A DNA stretch of 64,000 bases from Armillaria gallica (lineage: Eukaryota > Basidiomycota > Agaricomycetes > Agaricales > Physalacriaceae): contig JBANDB010000005.1 in the NCBI GenBank assembly GCA_037576215.1, positions 4,464,001 to 4,528,000 on the forward strand, read 5' to 3'. Each line of letters starts with the position of its first letter. Positions within the stretch are counted from its first letter, which is position 1. The notes under the pieces are model-generated. The model saw only the letters and a program-made list of their open reading frames with translations. It was not told the DNA's origin and did no database searches. Below are positions 12,951 to 23,775 of this stretch, piece by piece. The position numbers were made by a program, and so were the translations under genes.

Positions 12951-13226
12951 GACCCTTAGTCACATGCTAACCATATGAGCTTCAACAGACCAAAAATGAA
13001 ATGTTGTTTCCTGCTATTTCCCACTGGAACCATCAATTCAAACATCCTTGATTGAGCCTCATATGAAATTCCTTCCAGGTGAGCTATCTAATCAGGAATG
13101 CATGTCTACGCGCCTCGTACAGGAGCCATTGTCTGGTGCCATGCGAATATTTGAGCCTGGAAATACACACCCACCTGATGACAGCTCTCATTTGAGACTT
13201 CTAGACATTCCACTCCTCATTCCTAA
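12951..13226. promoter_or_regulatory. Divergent intergenic region of the KDZ element
   Basis: About 280 bases separate the start of KDZ transposase 2 (minus) from the plus-strand accessory gene. It is the only place where promoters for both could lie. I see no clear TATA box or shared motif. A short open frame (13048-13230) crosses it and is not convincing. Confidence 0.3.
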
Positions 13227-14199
13227 TTGATCACCAGCTCACTAAATCTTTCAGACACTCTTCAGGACTTCCTCACTTGTGGAACGGTGCATCCTTCCCC
13301 TATGAGTGTATGTTACCCTCATTTAACTCCTGTACAGACTTGTTCAAAGTGCATTTTCTCCCCCTGGGATGGCCCTGTTGTCATGGTCTCAAACCCAGAA
13401 TTTGACCTCAATGCCATTGTGCAATGTCGCATCGAAGAAGAGGACACTCTAGAAGCTCTCAATGCATACAATCTCTTCGACAGCCAATCTCCACTGTCCT
13501 CCCCACCCACCACCCCCTGTACCAGTCATGCATCTACCCCCTCACTAGGAACCCCACATGTTGTGCCTGATTTGCCACTGGCTCCAGTACCTTTACCACC
13601 ACCGGAAGTTGCCACCTCTCACAGCCACAGCAAGGCACAAAGTCACGAAAATCATAAATGCAAATGCCACGAGAGAAAGGCTCTGCAGAATTTGAGTTTT
13701 GAACCAGATGTTCCCCCTTGCCTCTGAAGCAAACACACCCATGCCGCAGAGCCCATCACCATGGATTTTGACATAGCCCAGGCCCCGCATGCATCATCAG
13801 GATACGTTGGGCTAGTCAAGGAATTGTGGAAGTGCAAACATACTTTGGAGGAACTTACAGGGCCCAAATTCAACTTCCAGCACTATCAGTGGCCAGGCCA
13901 GTAAGTGCCTAATGTTTTGCCTGCAACCCCTCCCTGATGAAACAGCAACATGGTGACCCCTGTAGTCGATCAACAGGGTCACATCATAACCATCCTGGCT
14001 GGTCATCTGGAGGACCATGAGGAGGCCATGAAGGAGTATGCAGAGAAAATGGATGGGCCAGTCTCAAAAGATCCAGGCAATATACAGTGGTGAGTGCTCA
14101 ATTAGACAAGGTTCTGAGAAGGTCTAACCAACCTGCATGGCCTCCAGCTGCCTAGAAAATCTGCCGTCCGCTGATGTGCTCAGAAATGGGCAGCATGCA

Positions 14200-15830
14200 A
14201 ATGCAACAAGTGTCTAGATCATCAATCTAGATACTGAATCACACACATACACACACACACAATCACCAATGTTTAAGTTCAAGGGTGAGTACGGTAGAAG
14301 CACTCGTGGTGTACTTAGATATCAATAATCAATTGGGTTTGTTTCAAAACAAATCTAGAAGTGTTTACACAAGATACACTAATTGTGATAGTGAGGTATA
14401 TGGATGTGGGGGTTTGTAAGGTATAATTTGAGTGGCTTAGACTCGAAACAACTTTGTCTAGGAGAGCTGGTAAGGCTTTAACTAGACAAGCTTTAACAAT
14501 TGAGCAATCAAAGACCTAGAGGTCTACAAAGAGTGTAATTGCTCTGGAGTACACGGACTCAATTACAACACAAGCACATGCACTTGCAACAAAGAACCGA
14601 AGTTCTACAAAGAGTACACAGACTCTACAAAGAACTCACAGGTCCTGGCTTCAAGTATGAGACTTGCAAAGAGTACACTGACTCATTAACTATTTGAACT
14701 TAAAGCATTCTAGGGCTTATTTCACTTCAAACTAGGCAATGTCTTCAGTCTGTGGTTGACTTAGCATGTCTAGATCACTTTAGTTGGTGAGGGAGCATGA
14801 GGCCTTTGTATGCAGAGCAGTTCAATTAACTAGCAAGGTGCAAACATGGGGACGACTCTTCTTCCTACTTAGTTCTTCTAGATTACTTATAGCTGCCCTT
14901 TTGGGGTTGACTTGGTAAACTTAATTCACTTCAGTCGAGGATATGCAATTAAACCAGTGATTGATTAGGTAGCTATAAGGCCACTAGCACAAATGCAGGG
15001 GAATGCTTTCCTGCCATTATGCATCTAGTCGCTGCTAATTTATACGATTTCTAGTCTAGATATAGGAGCTTGTATCTAAAAGTAATTATGGTATGAGCTT
15101 TGGGTATCAATACAAACGATGAGTAATTAATTTACAAGGATTGCACCATTCCGAGGTTTCTATTCAGTTGGACAGAATGACTAGTGGTCATTCTATTGCC
15201 AAGGAATGTCCTAATGGTCCATAGGAACTCCTTGCTTCTCCTTCATGCCTTGCCACATGGATTCCTATTCAATACTATGAATTGTGCAGTATTTCAAGGA
15301 TGTAACCACCAATCGTGATCGATCGTTGGACTGAGATTGTATTTGCTTCAATCATTGCATGATCTTTAGCTATCTTGGCACCAAGCATCGGTTATTCAGT
15401 TATTCCAAGTTTATTCGTGTTCTAGACTAAGTTCATTTCACGTTGTGAACTGTTGTGGACTTAGTGATTCTCTTCTAGGTTCATTCAGGTCGTTGAGATG
15501 ATGAGTAATCTAGTCCTTCTGTGTTCTGCTTTAGGTTTGTAACCCATCTTGATGTGTCCCTTGGTTCCAACTGTAACTAGTCTTGTTTTGGGCAGGGAAT
15601 AGCATTCAGTGTTGAAGGCTTATAGAGTTGACTCATCTAGATGTCACTTCTAAGTCTGTTCTGATACTGTATTGCTCACTATCTTATGTAGTATACTAGC
15701 TATCAGTGTAAAGCCTCCACTATAGCTCTCTGTACCACTTGTAGACTGCACTATTTGATAGAAATTCGCAAAATCTACAGGTAGCCTGATACCAAGCATA
15801 TCACTGTAGTCCAGCCATTCATCGACATGT
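14200..15830. other. Non-coding insert inside the accessory gene
   Basis: About 1.6 kb without any usable ORF separates 5' and 3' parts of the accessory gene. It starts near an (AC)n tract (14243-14262), contains several GAGTACAC-GACTC repeats around 14550-14690, and is AT-rich. It may be a retroelement LTR or a small non-autonomous element, but I could not find matching ends or a target duplication. Confidence 0.35.
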
Positions 15831-16504
15831 TAACAGAAGCGACTGGATGCACTGTTTCATGTCTCATCGGTGGTCCCCAGCCTGCAGACTATGGGAGGCT
15901 ACATGTTTCTTCATGAGTATCATATTTGGTATCTCATTGCAGCATGTTCTGATTGGATTTATGTAGGTTTCATTCAGGGACTACTCTGGGTTCTGTCAAA
16001 CAGAATTTTGTGCAGGCTGAACGCACCAATTATCGGAAATACTTTGTGCCTATCTATGGCAACTTTTCGAAGAGATGTTTTTGTGAGTAATTATGCACTC
16101 CATGCACAAGGCTCTTGACCTATTTTCCTTCATAGCTGTAGAAATGTGTAGGGCATGAGTGATGCCAAAGGATACGCTGACGCTAGAGAGCATTGGATTT
16201 GCTTCAGAGGAGCAGGGGGTCACATTGCACCAAGTTGAAGGGGATGTATACAACGAGAAGGGTGAAAAGGTGATGTCAGCAGCAGTACCTGTAAACTCAT
16301 CAGCATCTGCGAAAAACGGCAGTGAAGGGAATCCATCTCCTCCCCCAGATCCTCCAGTTTCACCTCATCTTCCACCACCAGCACCTGCATCAAGTGCTGC
16401 TCATCACTTGGCATCCATAGGTCCATCATGAGTACAAACACCTGCTGGTTCATCATGCCCACAACTGTCTCATCAGCCTTCCCCACAAGCACCGCCATCA
16501 AGAG

Positions 16505-16800
16505 CCCCTTCATGAGCTCTCACACCTGTCATTTTGGTGCCGCCATCTCGACCATCTTCCCCATGCTTGCGAACTTCTCCATCACCACCCTTAAGAGCTC
16601 CTTTGAGAGCACTGTCGCCACCACTGTCTCGGCTGTCTTCTCCACACGTATGAACTTCTCCTTCTCCACTGTTGAGAGCTCCTTCACGAGCACTGTCACC
16701 ACCGCCATCTTGAGTGTCTTCCCCACACCTACAAACCTCTCCTTCTCCACCATCGAGAGCTCCTTCACAAGCACTGTCGCCACTGCCATCTTGACAACCG
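16505..16800 (+). repeat. 81-bp tandem repeat coding Pro/Ser-rich 27-residue units
   Basis: About three and a half copies of an 81-base unit lie in the accessory gene frame; each encodes a segment like RAPSRALSPPPSRVSSPHL. The antisense and shifted open frames over this region are by-products of the repeat. Later units carry TGA at the conserved Arg. Confidence 0.7.
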
Positions 16801-17694
16801 TCATCTGAGGGAGGCAGTGGCACAGGTGCTAATCAATCATCTGCAGGGATGGTGAGCAAAAAAGTCACTGCCAAGGGTGTCAAGAGTGCTGCAAAATGCA
16901 AGCGAAGTAACGAGGAGTCAGAAGATGGTGGTAGCAAACAAGGTATTGTGGACAATGCCATTGTAATCATCACCAATGCTAACTTAGGTTGAGTAGCAAA
17001 ACAAAACAAAAATCAAGCATCTGCCAAACCGAAAGGAAGTTCCCATGCTGGTGGAGTTTCCCAAACTACGAGAACATTGGTGGCAGACGATTCTCTAACT
17101 GTCAAAGCAATATCACCTGCAGATGTTTCCATCCAATAACTACCAAGCAATGCCCTGCAGTGGGCTCTCGACTTGGTAAAGATCTTCAGGCAAGAAAAGG
17201 TGGCTCCTCCTTTTGGATGACTCATCAACATGTGGATTCGTTTCAAAACTCAAGAAGATTTCACAGAGTCGACAAAGTTTGGGGCATTGCAATGTCCACA
17301 GCCTGTTCATGACTGGATTGCATGTGGATGTTCACCTACATTTCGGCTGCAGCGCACAATAAAAAAGGGTCTCAATGCTGTGCAGCAATTCAAAGGGAAA
17401 TATTGGGCTTGGTGGGTGACTCTGCAGCCCAAATTCCATGAGTGAGAAGAGGGTTTACTTGGAGTGGACAAAAATGGGCACCCACTTCATGATGTACAAG
17501 AGGACTGGGAGGTAATGCGATACTCAGGGCCAAATGGTTGGTTGAGCATTGTAGCAGCATTGTGTTTTTGGGCTTGGATGCTGAAAGGATTCAAGGCAGA
17601 GGGCAAGCAAGAAAAGGCAGCCGCTCAGAAGGCTGTAGATTCCTGGATGAAGGCTGTGGAGGACGTTGAATGGGTGCTGAGACATTTGCTATAG

Positions 17695-18489
17695 CTCAAT
17701 GTATATAGACTTTATTATTATTATTATTTTCTTCCAGAAAGTTCAGTAGTAGGAGTAAATTTAGAAGTGAAATATATTCAAGTTCATATTTATTCAGCAG
17801 GGAATATTGAGGAGAAATTCTGAATGCAAATTTCAGTGCTGTTCAGGGTCAAGAGCCTAGGACTTTGGATATTCATCAGGCCAACTTTGCTCCATTAACT
17901 TTATTGTCATCTCCTCACAAGCAATCCAGCTCACATTGTCACTGATATAGCTTCATTCGAGCATGGTTGATGTCACATCTCTTAAAGATCCACTATTTTG
18001 GTATGTCCAATGCCCTGTTTCAGTGATACCATAGATGCTGATGATCTTGGGGACAGTGAGCTCTTGATAATCGCAATGCTGTACAAGCCAGCATGGCTTG
18101 GTTGTTATAGGCTGAAACCTTTCATGATCTTGGTGACTATGATTACCAGTACTTGCAATGAAGCAGTCAACAATGCTGAAGGGGATGAGGTCACTGATAG
18201 GATGTGGTGTGTGGAGAGGATCGGTGCAGGTGATGCTGAAGGTGCAGGAAGGCAAAGTGAAGGGAAATCTGAATATCAAGGAAGGTGCAGAAATCTCTGT
18301 ATCATCTTGCTGTATGTCTACTGACAGATTTCTCAGATTTTGGGGGGTTTTATGGGGAATCTACATGTATTTTGGGTGTGGCAATGGTTTTCGATGATGA
18401 TGATGAATCTCTAGTGGCAGTCAAATACTATGTGAAGATAATGTATATGCCAATTAGTGAGAATATGGCATAGTGGTAGAAATTTTATT
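17695..18489. other. Non-coding stretch before the right TIR
   Basis: No supported gene. There is an ATT-rich run near 17713 and a T-rich, G-rich patch near 18330-18400. This is where the missing right end of the inner KDZ element or the missing N-terminal half of KDZ transposase 1 would be expected; neither is visible. Confidence 0.4.
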
Positions 18490-19129
18490 TTTGGCTGCAA
18501 CCAAGCAGCAACATCATCCTTATTAATTCATGCCATCCAGCCTTCAAAATGTGCAAATTGACTCCAATATACTACAAAATGCCTGTCTTTTTTTTATGTG
18601 ATTCCATTGAGTATTGCAAGAGCAGTATCAGATTTTCTGATTCCAGGCATGAGGGTGCATGGTTACCTAATTTGGATGCTCCCAACTTTTTTTTTCAAGT
18701 CAGCTGCATTTAGTACAGATACATGGTCACTACCAACTGCTGAAAAAAGCAAGCAGAAAAAAGCATTTTTAAAGATTTTGATTTTTTGGACCAAATATGG
18801 AAAATCCTGAGCTAATGAGCGAGAGAATTGATGGGTGGCAGGAACCCTACCTGCTACCCTGAAAATGATGTCACAAAAATACCCCATCAAAATGAGGTCA
18901 TTTGAACCTGATTCCAAAAATGGAAAAATTGCACCCCCATTGAGCGGAGAGACATGCACCTGCTGTGACAAGCAGTGGAGGCATGGCTGTATCCCAGTGA
19001 GTGCAAGGGAGAGCCATGATGAGCCATGATGCTCCCCAGCAGCTGTGACGAGGCCCAGCACTATATTGAGGTGACCAGTCAATTGACTGTCTGGATTTAT
19101 CAGCTGACCTGTCAATTGACTGCCTCTCA
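18490..19129 (-). repeat. Right terminal inverted repeat of the KDZ transposon
   Basis: The reverse complement matches 5539-6185 closely, including the 14-bp palindrome (19076-19089) and the 10-bp palindrome (19111-19120). The outer end is followed by TATATA (19130-19135), the same as at the left end. It is more similar to the outer left repeat than to the inner copy at 8637. Confidence 0.8.
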
Positions 19130-19135
19130 TATATA

Positions 19136-20838
19136 AAAGTGCCTGCTACAGGTGTGAACTAGAAGATATCCCTTTGGTGCATGGCTCAGATGTCATAGGA
19201 TCAACTCGTGTTTGCAGCACTCAATCATATTCTCTGCTTGTTGGATTAGCCTCAGAAGAAATAGAAGAATGGAGAAAAGGTTACTCAGATGATCCTCACT
19301 TTGCCAAGGTCCTCACATCACTACAAGACCCAAAGGCTCATCTCATGCTGCAGATCCCCCAATACTATTACTCAGATGAAGGCTTACTCTACTTCGAGGA
19401 TTACAATGGGAACAATCATCTCTGTGTTCCTCGGTTATTATGAATCAGTATTATGGATCAAATTCATAATTTGCTCACTGAGTCAGCACACATGGGGTAT
19501 CATAAGTGCTATAATTGGCTAGCTGCAACTCACTATTGGCCAGGCATGTCTCATGACCTAAAAAAATATGTAAGTACCTGCAACATTTGCTAAAAAACAA
19601 AACCTCGACACCATGGTCCTGTCGGACTACTTCAACCTATCCCTATACCTACTTGTCCATTTGAAGTAGTGTCTATGAATTTCATCCTGGAACTGCCAGA
19701 TGCATCAGGACATGACAATATTCTGGTGATTGTTGATAAGCTCACCAAGTACATGATTTTCATTCCCTGTACCACCACTATCACTGAAAACACCACTGCT
19801 TGTCTATTCTTTGAACATGTCATCTCCAAGTTCAGGATTCCTTCTCAGGTCATTACTGACCATAACTCTAGGTGGTGACATAGCTTTTGGAAGGAAATAT
19901 GTAAGCTCATGGGAATGAAATGAGCCTTGACTACAGTGCACCATCCACAAGCTGATGGACAGATGGAGAAAGTAAATCAAGGATTAGAAATAGTGCTAAG
20001 GGCTTACATTGGACCAGAAAGGGATGACTGGGATCAATACCTAAATGGATTGGCATTATCATACAATTTGACGCCACATATGAGTACTGGATACACACCA
20101 GCCTATTTGCTCTATGGCTTCATTCTGACTACTGGGTCTTCCTTATTGACCTTGTCTGAGTATATTCCACATTCACTTGGTGATACTATAGTAGTAGGCA
20201 AAAAGACAGATGACATGCATCTCGCTTATGAAAATGACAAGGCAATTGACATGGTCGAACAATTTGAAGCCAAATGAACACAAGCCAAAGAGGCCTTAAA
20301 ACTGAGTCAAGCTTACCAGCAAAGACACTACAATCAAGGAAGATTGATATTAGAATTTGATAAAGGAGACTGAGTAGTGCTGAACCCACACACACTGGAA
20401 TTGCTGAAGGACATCTGAGGGTGAGGGAAGAAGCTCATAATGAAATATGATGGACCCTTTGAGATCATTAAGAAAATCAGTCCGGTTACCTATCAATTGC
20501 AGTTACTGGTATCATATGGTATTCATCCCATTCTTAACATTGCGCATCTGGAAAGGTATTCACAATCTCCACCTGAATTTGGTGAAAGGCCTACTAAACA
20601 TCTGAATCGAGCAGATTTTGAGCAGCTTCTGGAAGTTGAAGTGGAACAGATTGTTGCAGAAAGGATGTTTAAGACCTCAGAAAAACATCATTGTGTCAAG
20701 AAATATAGAGTGCGATGGGCAGGACTGCCAGAGAATGAAGATGAATGGAAAACAAAGGAGAAATTACAGAATGTGCCCCAAATATTAGAAGCCTGGTTAC
20801 AATCACAGGCACCCAACATGGCATCAGCAAAAAAATGA
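19136..20838 (+). pseudogene. Integrase and chromodomain of gypsy element A
   Basis: The frame resumes from 5538. A zinc-binding HHCC region (AHMGYHKCYNWL to CNIC) lies at about 19480-19590. The core has SMNFI at 19675, where the catalytic Asp has become Asn, then VITDH, and the Glu at QMEKVNQ (19963). A C-terminal chromodomain follows (VEVEQIVAERMF, KYRVRWAGLPENEDEW) at about 20635-20790. Internal stops at about 19441, 19877, 19921, 20275, 20372, 20417 and 20423 are all TGA at expected Arg; one TAA (near 19590) is at Gln. The chromodomain would have targeted integration to particular chromatin. Confidence 0.85.
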
Positions 20839-21159
20839 CTGATGAGTGACATTCCCAAGACATACTGATAGCACCTTCATTTTGATGTTCAACTACACTA
20901 TGCTGTCACTCAATAATACAATCCTTTGTGCATATGCATTTCTTTGTTCAGGCGGAATCCTTTGTTCAACTACCTTGGATATCAAACAAAAATTTCCATG
21001 AAAAATAGTATAAAAACCCTGCTAAAGTGCAGAATAATCCCTACTCAAGGTTTAGCCCTCTCGAGTTAGCTCACTACTCTTACAATCTACTTTATATTCC
21101 ACACACCAGCACTATCCCTCAGGCAAGGCACCAACCCATTAATATATTGGCAGGCACTA
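20839..21159. other. Spacer between integrase and downstream ORF of element A
   Basis: About 320 bases with no ORF. A TATA-like run (TAGTATAAAAACC, near 21008) precedes a pyrimidine-rich stretch and could be a promoter for the downstream ORF. Otherwise nothing is seen. Confidence 0.3.
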
Positions 21160-22098
21160 ATGAATCCATTTAGAATGTCTTCCCAACATTCTATCATTAC
21201 CTTCAATCATAACCACTATCTCCATTCGTTCTTTGCAGCTGTCCATCATCCTGTACTCCTAGCCCTCTTTGAGAGCATCCTTGGAAATGACACCGCCTTC
21301 TTGACCAACCTCAACAACTACACCATCACCACTAAACAGGGTGACAAAACCATCTACAAGCCATCCTACATGCTCAGGTTGGCAGGATGGGCAGTACTTC
21401 AGACTCTCTCAGACATCATCATGGCCACTGCACACAATATTACTCTATACTCGGGACAGTCTCAGTGCCCACTTACCATTCCTCAGTCTGCACTTGAGAA
21501 GCTTGGCATTTCCTTGACAAAGGATGTTGATATCACTCGCTTCCATTGTCTTTCAAACTACCTTATCACCCTTTCTTGTCCTTCTCATAATGAGCTTTGA
21601 AGCACTCTCAGGATCTTCCAGCAGAGGCTACACCACTGTATCATGTGGCTAGCCTCAAGAATCAACTACAGCATGAAAAAAGGATTCCAAGCTTGCCTCA
21701 ATTAGGGCACATTTGTGAGGATGAGCTGGGATGAGTTTTTATTCTGTGTCTCTCCTGCTACCGTCATAGCTGAAGGCCACTGTCAAGGTCTCACTGCTGA
21801 AGAGATCACTATGCACTACTACACCAACAACAAGCAATCCCTCACACATTACATCCCTTACTCACCAGCCAGCTACCCTGACTTAGCCACATATATCCAC
21901 TTTCCATATGATCCACGGTACCCACAAATGACCTTCTTCGATGACCTACCTCACCTTATCACTAATTATGCTGAAAACAATACCTTCTCTGCTCTAGGAA
22001 CACCTAGCACCGATGCCGAAATAAAGGACTCAGCTATTGAAGATATCACGGAACAGATGGGAAACCTGTCCCTGGATGATCGAGTCAGCAATTGTTGA
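21160..22098 (+). pseudogene. Extra ORF downstream of integrase in gypsy A
   Basis: The ATG at 21160 opens about 312 codons in one frame, broken by one TGA (near 21598) and one TAG (near 21703). It ends directly before the polypurine tract, so it lies inside the element. The N-terminal half has hydrophobic and aromatic helices (HNHYLHSFFAAVHHPVLLAL, RLAGWAVLQTLSDI); the C-terminal third is acidic. It has no signal peptide or obvious transmembrane segment and I do not recognise a family. Position suggests an env-like or accessory slot, but nothing in the sequence supports an envelope function. Confidence 0.55.
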
Positions 22099-22099
22099 C

Positions 22100-22110
22100 T
22101 GGGGGGGCTA
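22100..22110 (+). promoter_or_regulatory. Polypurine tract of element A
   Basis: A run of seven or eight G bases sits immediately before the TGTTAT start of the 3' LTR. It is the expected plus-strand primer site. Confidence 0.6.
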
Positions 22111-22587
22111 TGTTATGGATATCAGGCATACATCATTAATTAACACACTGACTATTTACTGTATTAATCATTGCATAGGCTATAGAAATTTCTTGCATTT
22201 TCTTTTCTTTTCTTTCCCTTTCCTTTGACACTCTTCTAGCATATTCTCTAGTTAATTACCTTCCAGAACTTTCATGCTGTAGAATATATATATATATTGA
22301 GTATTGTAGTATGCCCAAGGGGCATCTAATTTTATCTTCTTGAAATCCACAACCTAGTGTGAACATTGAATGACAAAGTTGGTTATGCCAAGTGCTCACC
22401 AATCCTTTTGCTTACCAATTATGCTGAGTGCTTGTTGGAACCTTTAGCTATGCCTAGCACTTGCTAACCTCTCAGTTGGATCCTTCTTGGTAAAGTGAAC
22501 CCTTTCATTTTCAAACTCACGTACTACATACAATCCTTGTCGTGTACTTAGCAATTAGTATTCTATAAAGTAGGCATATTCCTAACA
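22111..22587 (+). repeat. 3' LTR of gypsy element A
   Basis: It begins TGTTATGGATATC just after the polypurine tract and ends CATATTCCTAACA, giving 477 bp with TG..CA ends. It contains a (TA)n run near 22285 that may be the TATA region. The next five bases, CTGTC, would be the target duplication; the left partner is outside the window. Confidence 0.75.
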
Positions 22588-23360
22588 CTGTCTGCAGTAC
22601 TTCATTCCATATTTTCTCTCACCACACTCAGCCTCAGCTCTTAGTTTCACATTTTCTTGCTGATTTCCTCACTTCCAGACTAATTGCCATCTGTTTGGTC
22701 TATCTTCTACAGTTCACCCTACTAGCATTGTCATCTAGAGATGTTTTCTAGTCTTGTATCATGTTTTCTCTTATGGATTTGTGATATTCACATCATACCT
22801 GTTTCTGTCCCCTCTTGTTTTGGGAGATCCATACCAGCTTACAGCCAAAGTTTCTAGTACTCAACTATCAAGTAGTACTACTTTGCTGACTGAAAAGTTG
22901 CAGTGTATACTTGCATATAGAGAAATTGATTTACTGCATGGAAGTGCCCCAAACCCACTTGCACACATGATCACCTTGATTGCTGTGTTACCATGTTAAT
23001 TGCCCAATCTCATTCTGAGTTGGTGTTGCCATTGCCACAGAAGTCTAGGGAGACCTATGAGTTGGGGGATTCCACATGAATGCTCACTAACCAATGAGGA
23101 GTCAAAAGGTGTCTGGCTGGCAAAGCAACAGAGATGAGGAGTAGTGGTGAGCAAGATCTTAGAAGTTGTGAGTGACAAAGTAGCTAGAAGTAGCTGGGAT
23201 ATAGCAATGAGATAGCCTCTTAGTTCATCTCAGCATGGAAGTGTCTAGCTTCATAATGGTTGGATGATAAGAGTGTCCTTGTTATTTGTCTGCTAGCTAC
23301 TTTTATATAAAGATATTATCACATAATCATTCTTACTTAATTGCTGAGCTTGGTGTCAAG
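22588..23360. repeat. Gap between elements A and B with a dispersed repeat
   Basis: No gene is supported. The segment at about 22836-23070 is recognisably similar to 29518-29745 inside the Plavaka element (shared blocks TTGCTGACT, AGAAATTGA, CTTGATTGCTGTGTT and the end GAAGTCTAGG). It is likely a fragment of an older repeat. Confidence 0.5.
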
Positions 23361-23748
23361 TGTTGGAAGCCAAGCTAGGGATTGAAGGGAAAGTTATCAA
23401 GAAAGAAAGAAAGAAAAAGAAAAAGAAAATCTTGGAGTTATTGAGGTACAGCTTGGACATGGTAATGGAAAGTAGGCTCAGAAGAAAAAAGAGAGCATCG
23501 CTGAATAGAACATCGTAGCATTAATCTCAGCATGTTGGTAAAAGCTTTATGTATTAGATACCTGAATAGAATGTTGTAGTGTTACTACAATATGATAAGT
23601 ATGATAATAGGACAAATATACGTAGAGGTACTCACATCTCAGCATGTTGGTAAAAGCTGAGATGCAAGGCTGTGCATTGTAAATGAAAAAGGAAAGTAAA
23701 ATCAAATATGTCATCCATGTGCATCTCATACTGCTACTATGTCCAACA
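23361..23748 (-). repeat. 3' LTR of copia element B
   Basis: Read on the minus strand it starts TGTTGGACATAG and ends GGCTTCCAACA, 388 bp, with 6-bp inverted ends TGTTGG/CCAACA. It directly follows a purine tract (CTTGAGGGGGAG, at 23749-23760). A GAAA-type microsatellite (about 23400-23430) lies near its 3' end. TCAAG to the left would be the target duplication; no partner was found. Confidence 0.7.
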
Positions 23749-23775
23749 CTCCCCCTCAAGACGTATGCAACTTGT

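Larger units (their letters stand above)
13227..17694 (+). pseudogene. KDZ-linked accessory gene, decayed
   Basis: 5' exons are read at about 13227-13900 (Pro/Ser/His-rich, then a block ending in QHYQWPGQ at a GTAAGT donor) and 13945-14091. A non-coding stretch interrupts at about 14200-15830. The main 3' part, 16159-17694, is one frame of about 511 codons broken only by eight TGA stops, each readable as Arg, and one TAA at Gln. It has a Pro/Ser-rich repeat region (16505-16800), a Lys-rich linker, and a C-terminal Trp-rich domain ending VDSWMKAVEDVEWVLRHLL. I do not recognise the family. The position, divergent from the transposase and inside the TIRs, suggests a mobility-related or cargo role. 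Confidence 0.6.
5539..19129. mobile_element. 13.6-kb composite KDZ DNA transposon inserted in gypsy A
   Basis: The element has long terminal inverted repeats (about 5539-6185 and 18490-19129) and is flanked on both sides by TATATA (5533-5538, 19130-19135). It encloses two minus-strand KDZ transposase genes, an internal terminal-repeat copy (8637 onward) and a plus-strand accessory gene. The internal repeat is also preceded by TATATA (8631-8636), so a second KDZ element jumped into the first. The expected right end of the inner element and the N-terminal half of the outer transposase are missing, suggesting a deletion or exchange near 17.7-18.5 kb. KDZ elements are known from basidiomycetes; the superfamily assignment rests on the transposase. 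Confidence 0.8.
1..22587 (+). mobile_element. Decayed Ty3/gypsy retrotransposon A, nested by other elements
   Basis: One plus-strand element reads in the order extra ORF, Gag with CCHC knuckle, protease, RT with YIDD box, RNase H, integrase with H2C2, chromodomain, extra ORF, polypurine tract, 3' LTR. The 5' LTR lies left of the window. Removing the solo LTR (1310-1837 plus one 5-base repeat) and the KDZ transposon (5539-19129 plus one TATATA) restores reading across both breaks. The element alone would be about 8.5 kb inside the window. Its stops are mostly TGA at expected arginines, so it is dead and old. Confidence 0.85.

Noticed and set aside
14243..14262. (AC)n tract as part of a CRISPR-like or regulatory repeat
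   Set aside because: Simple microsatellite; no spacer-repeat pattern.
15785..15812. TTGGTATCAGG on the minus strand as a tRNA primer-binding site
   Set aside because: The bases next to it do not end in CA as an LTR should, and no LTR pair could be found around it.
16428..16823. Open frames on both strands over the 81-bp repeats
   Set aside because: Repeat length is a multiple of three, so several frames stay open; only the frame continuous with 16159-17694 fits the gene.
5539..18800. TET/JBP oxygenase gene as KDZ cargo
   Set aside because: Such genes are reported near KDZ transposons in mushrooms, so I looked for the HxD core and a distal His/Arg; none was seen.
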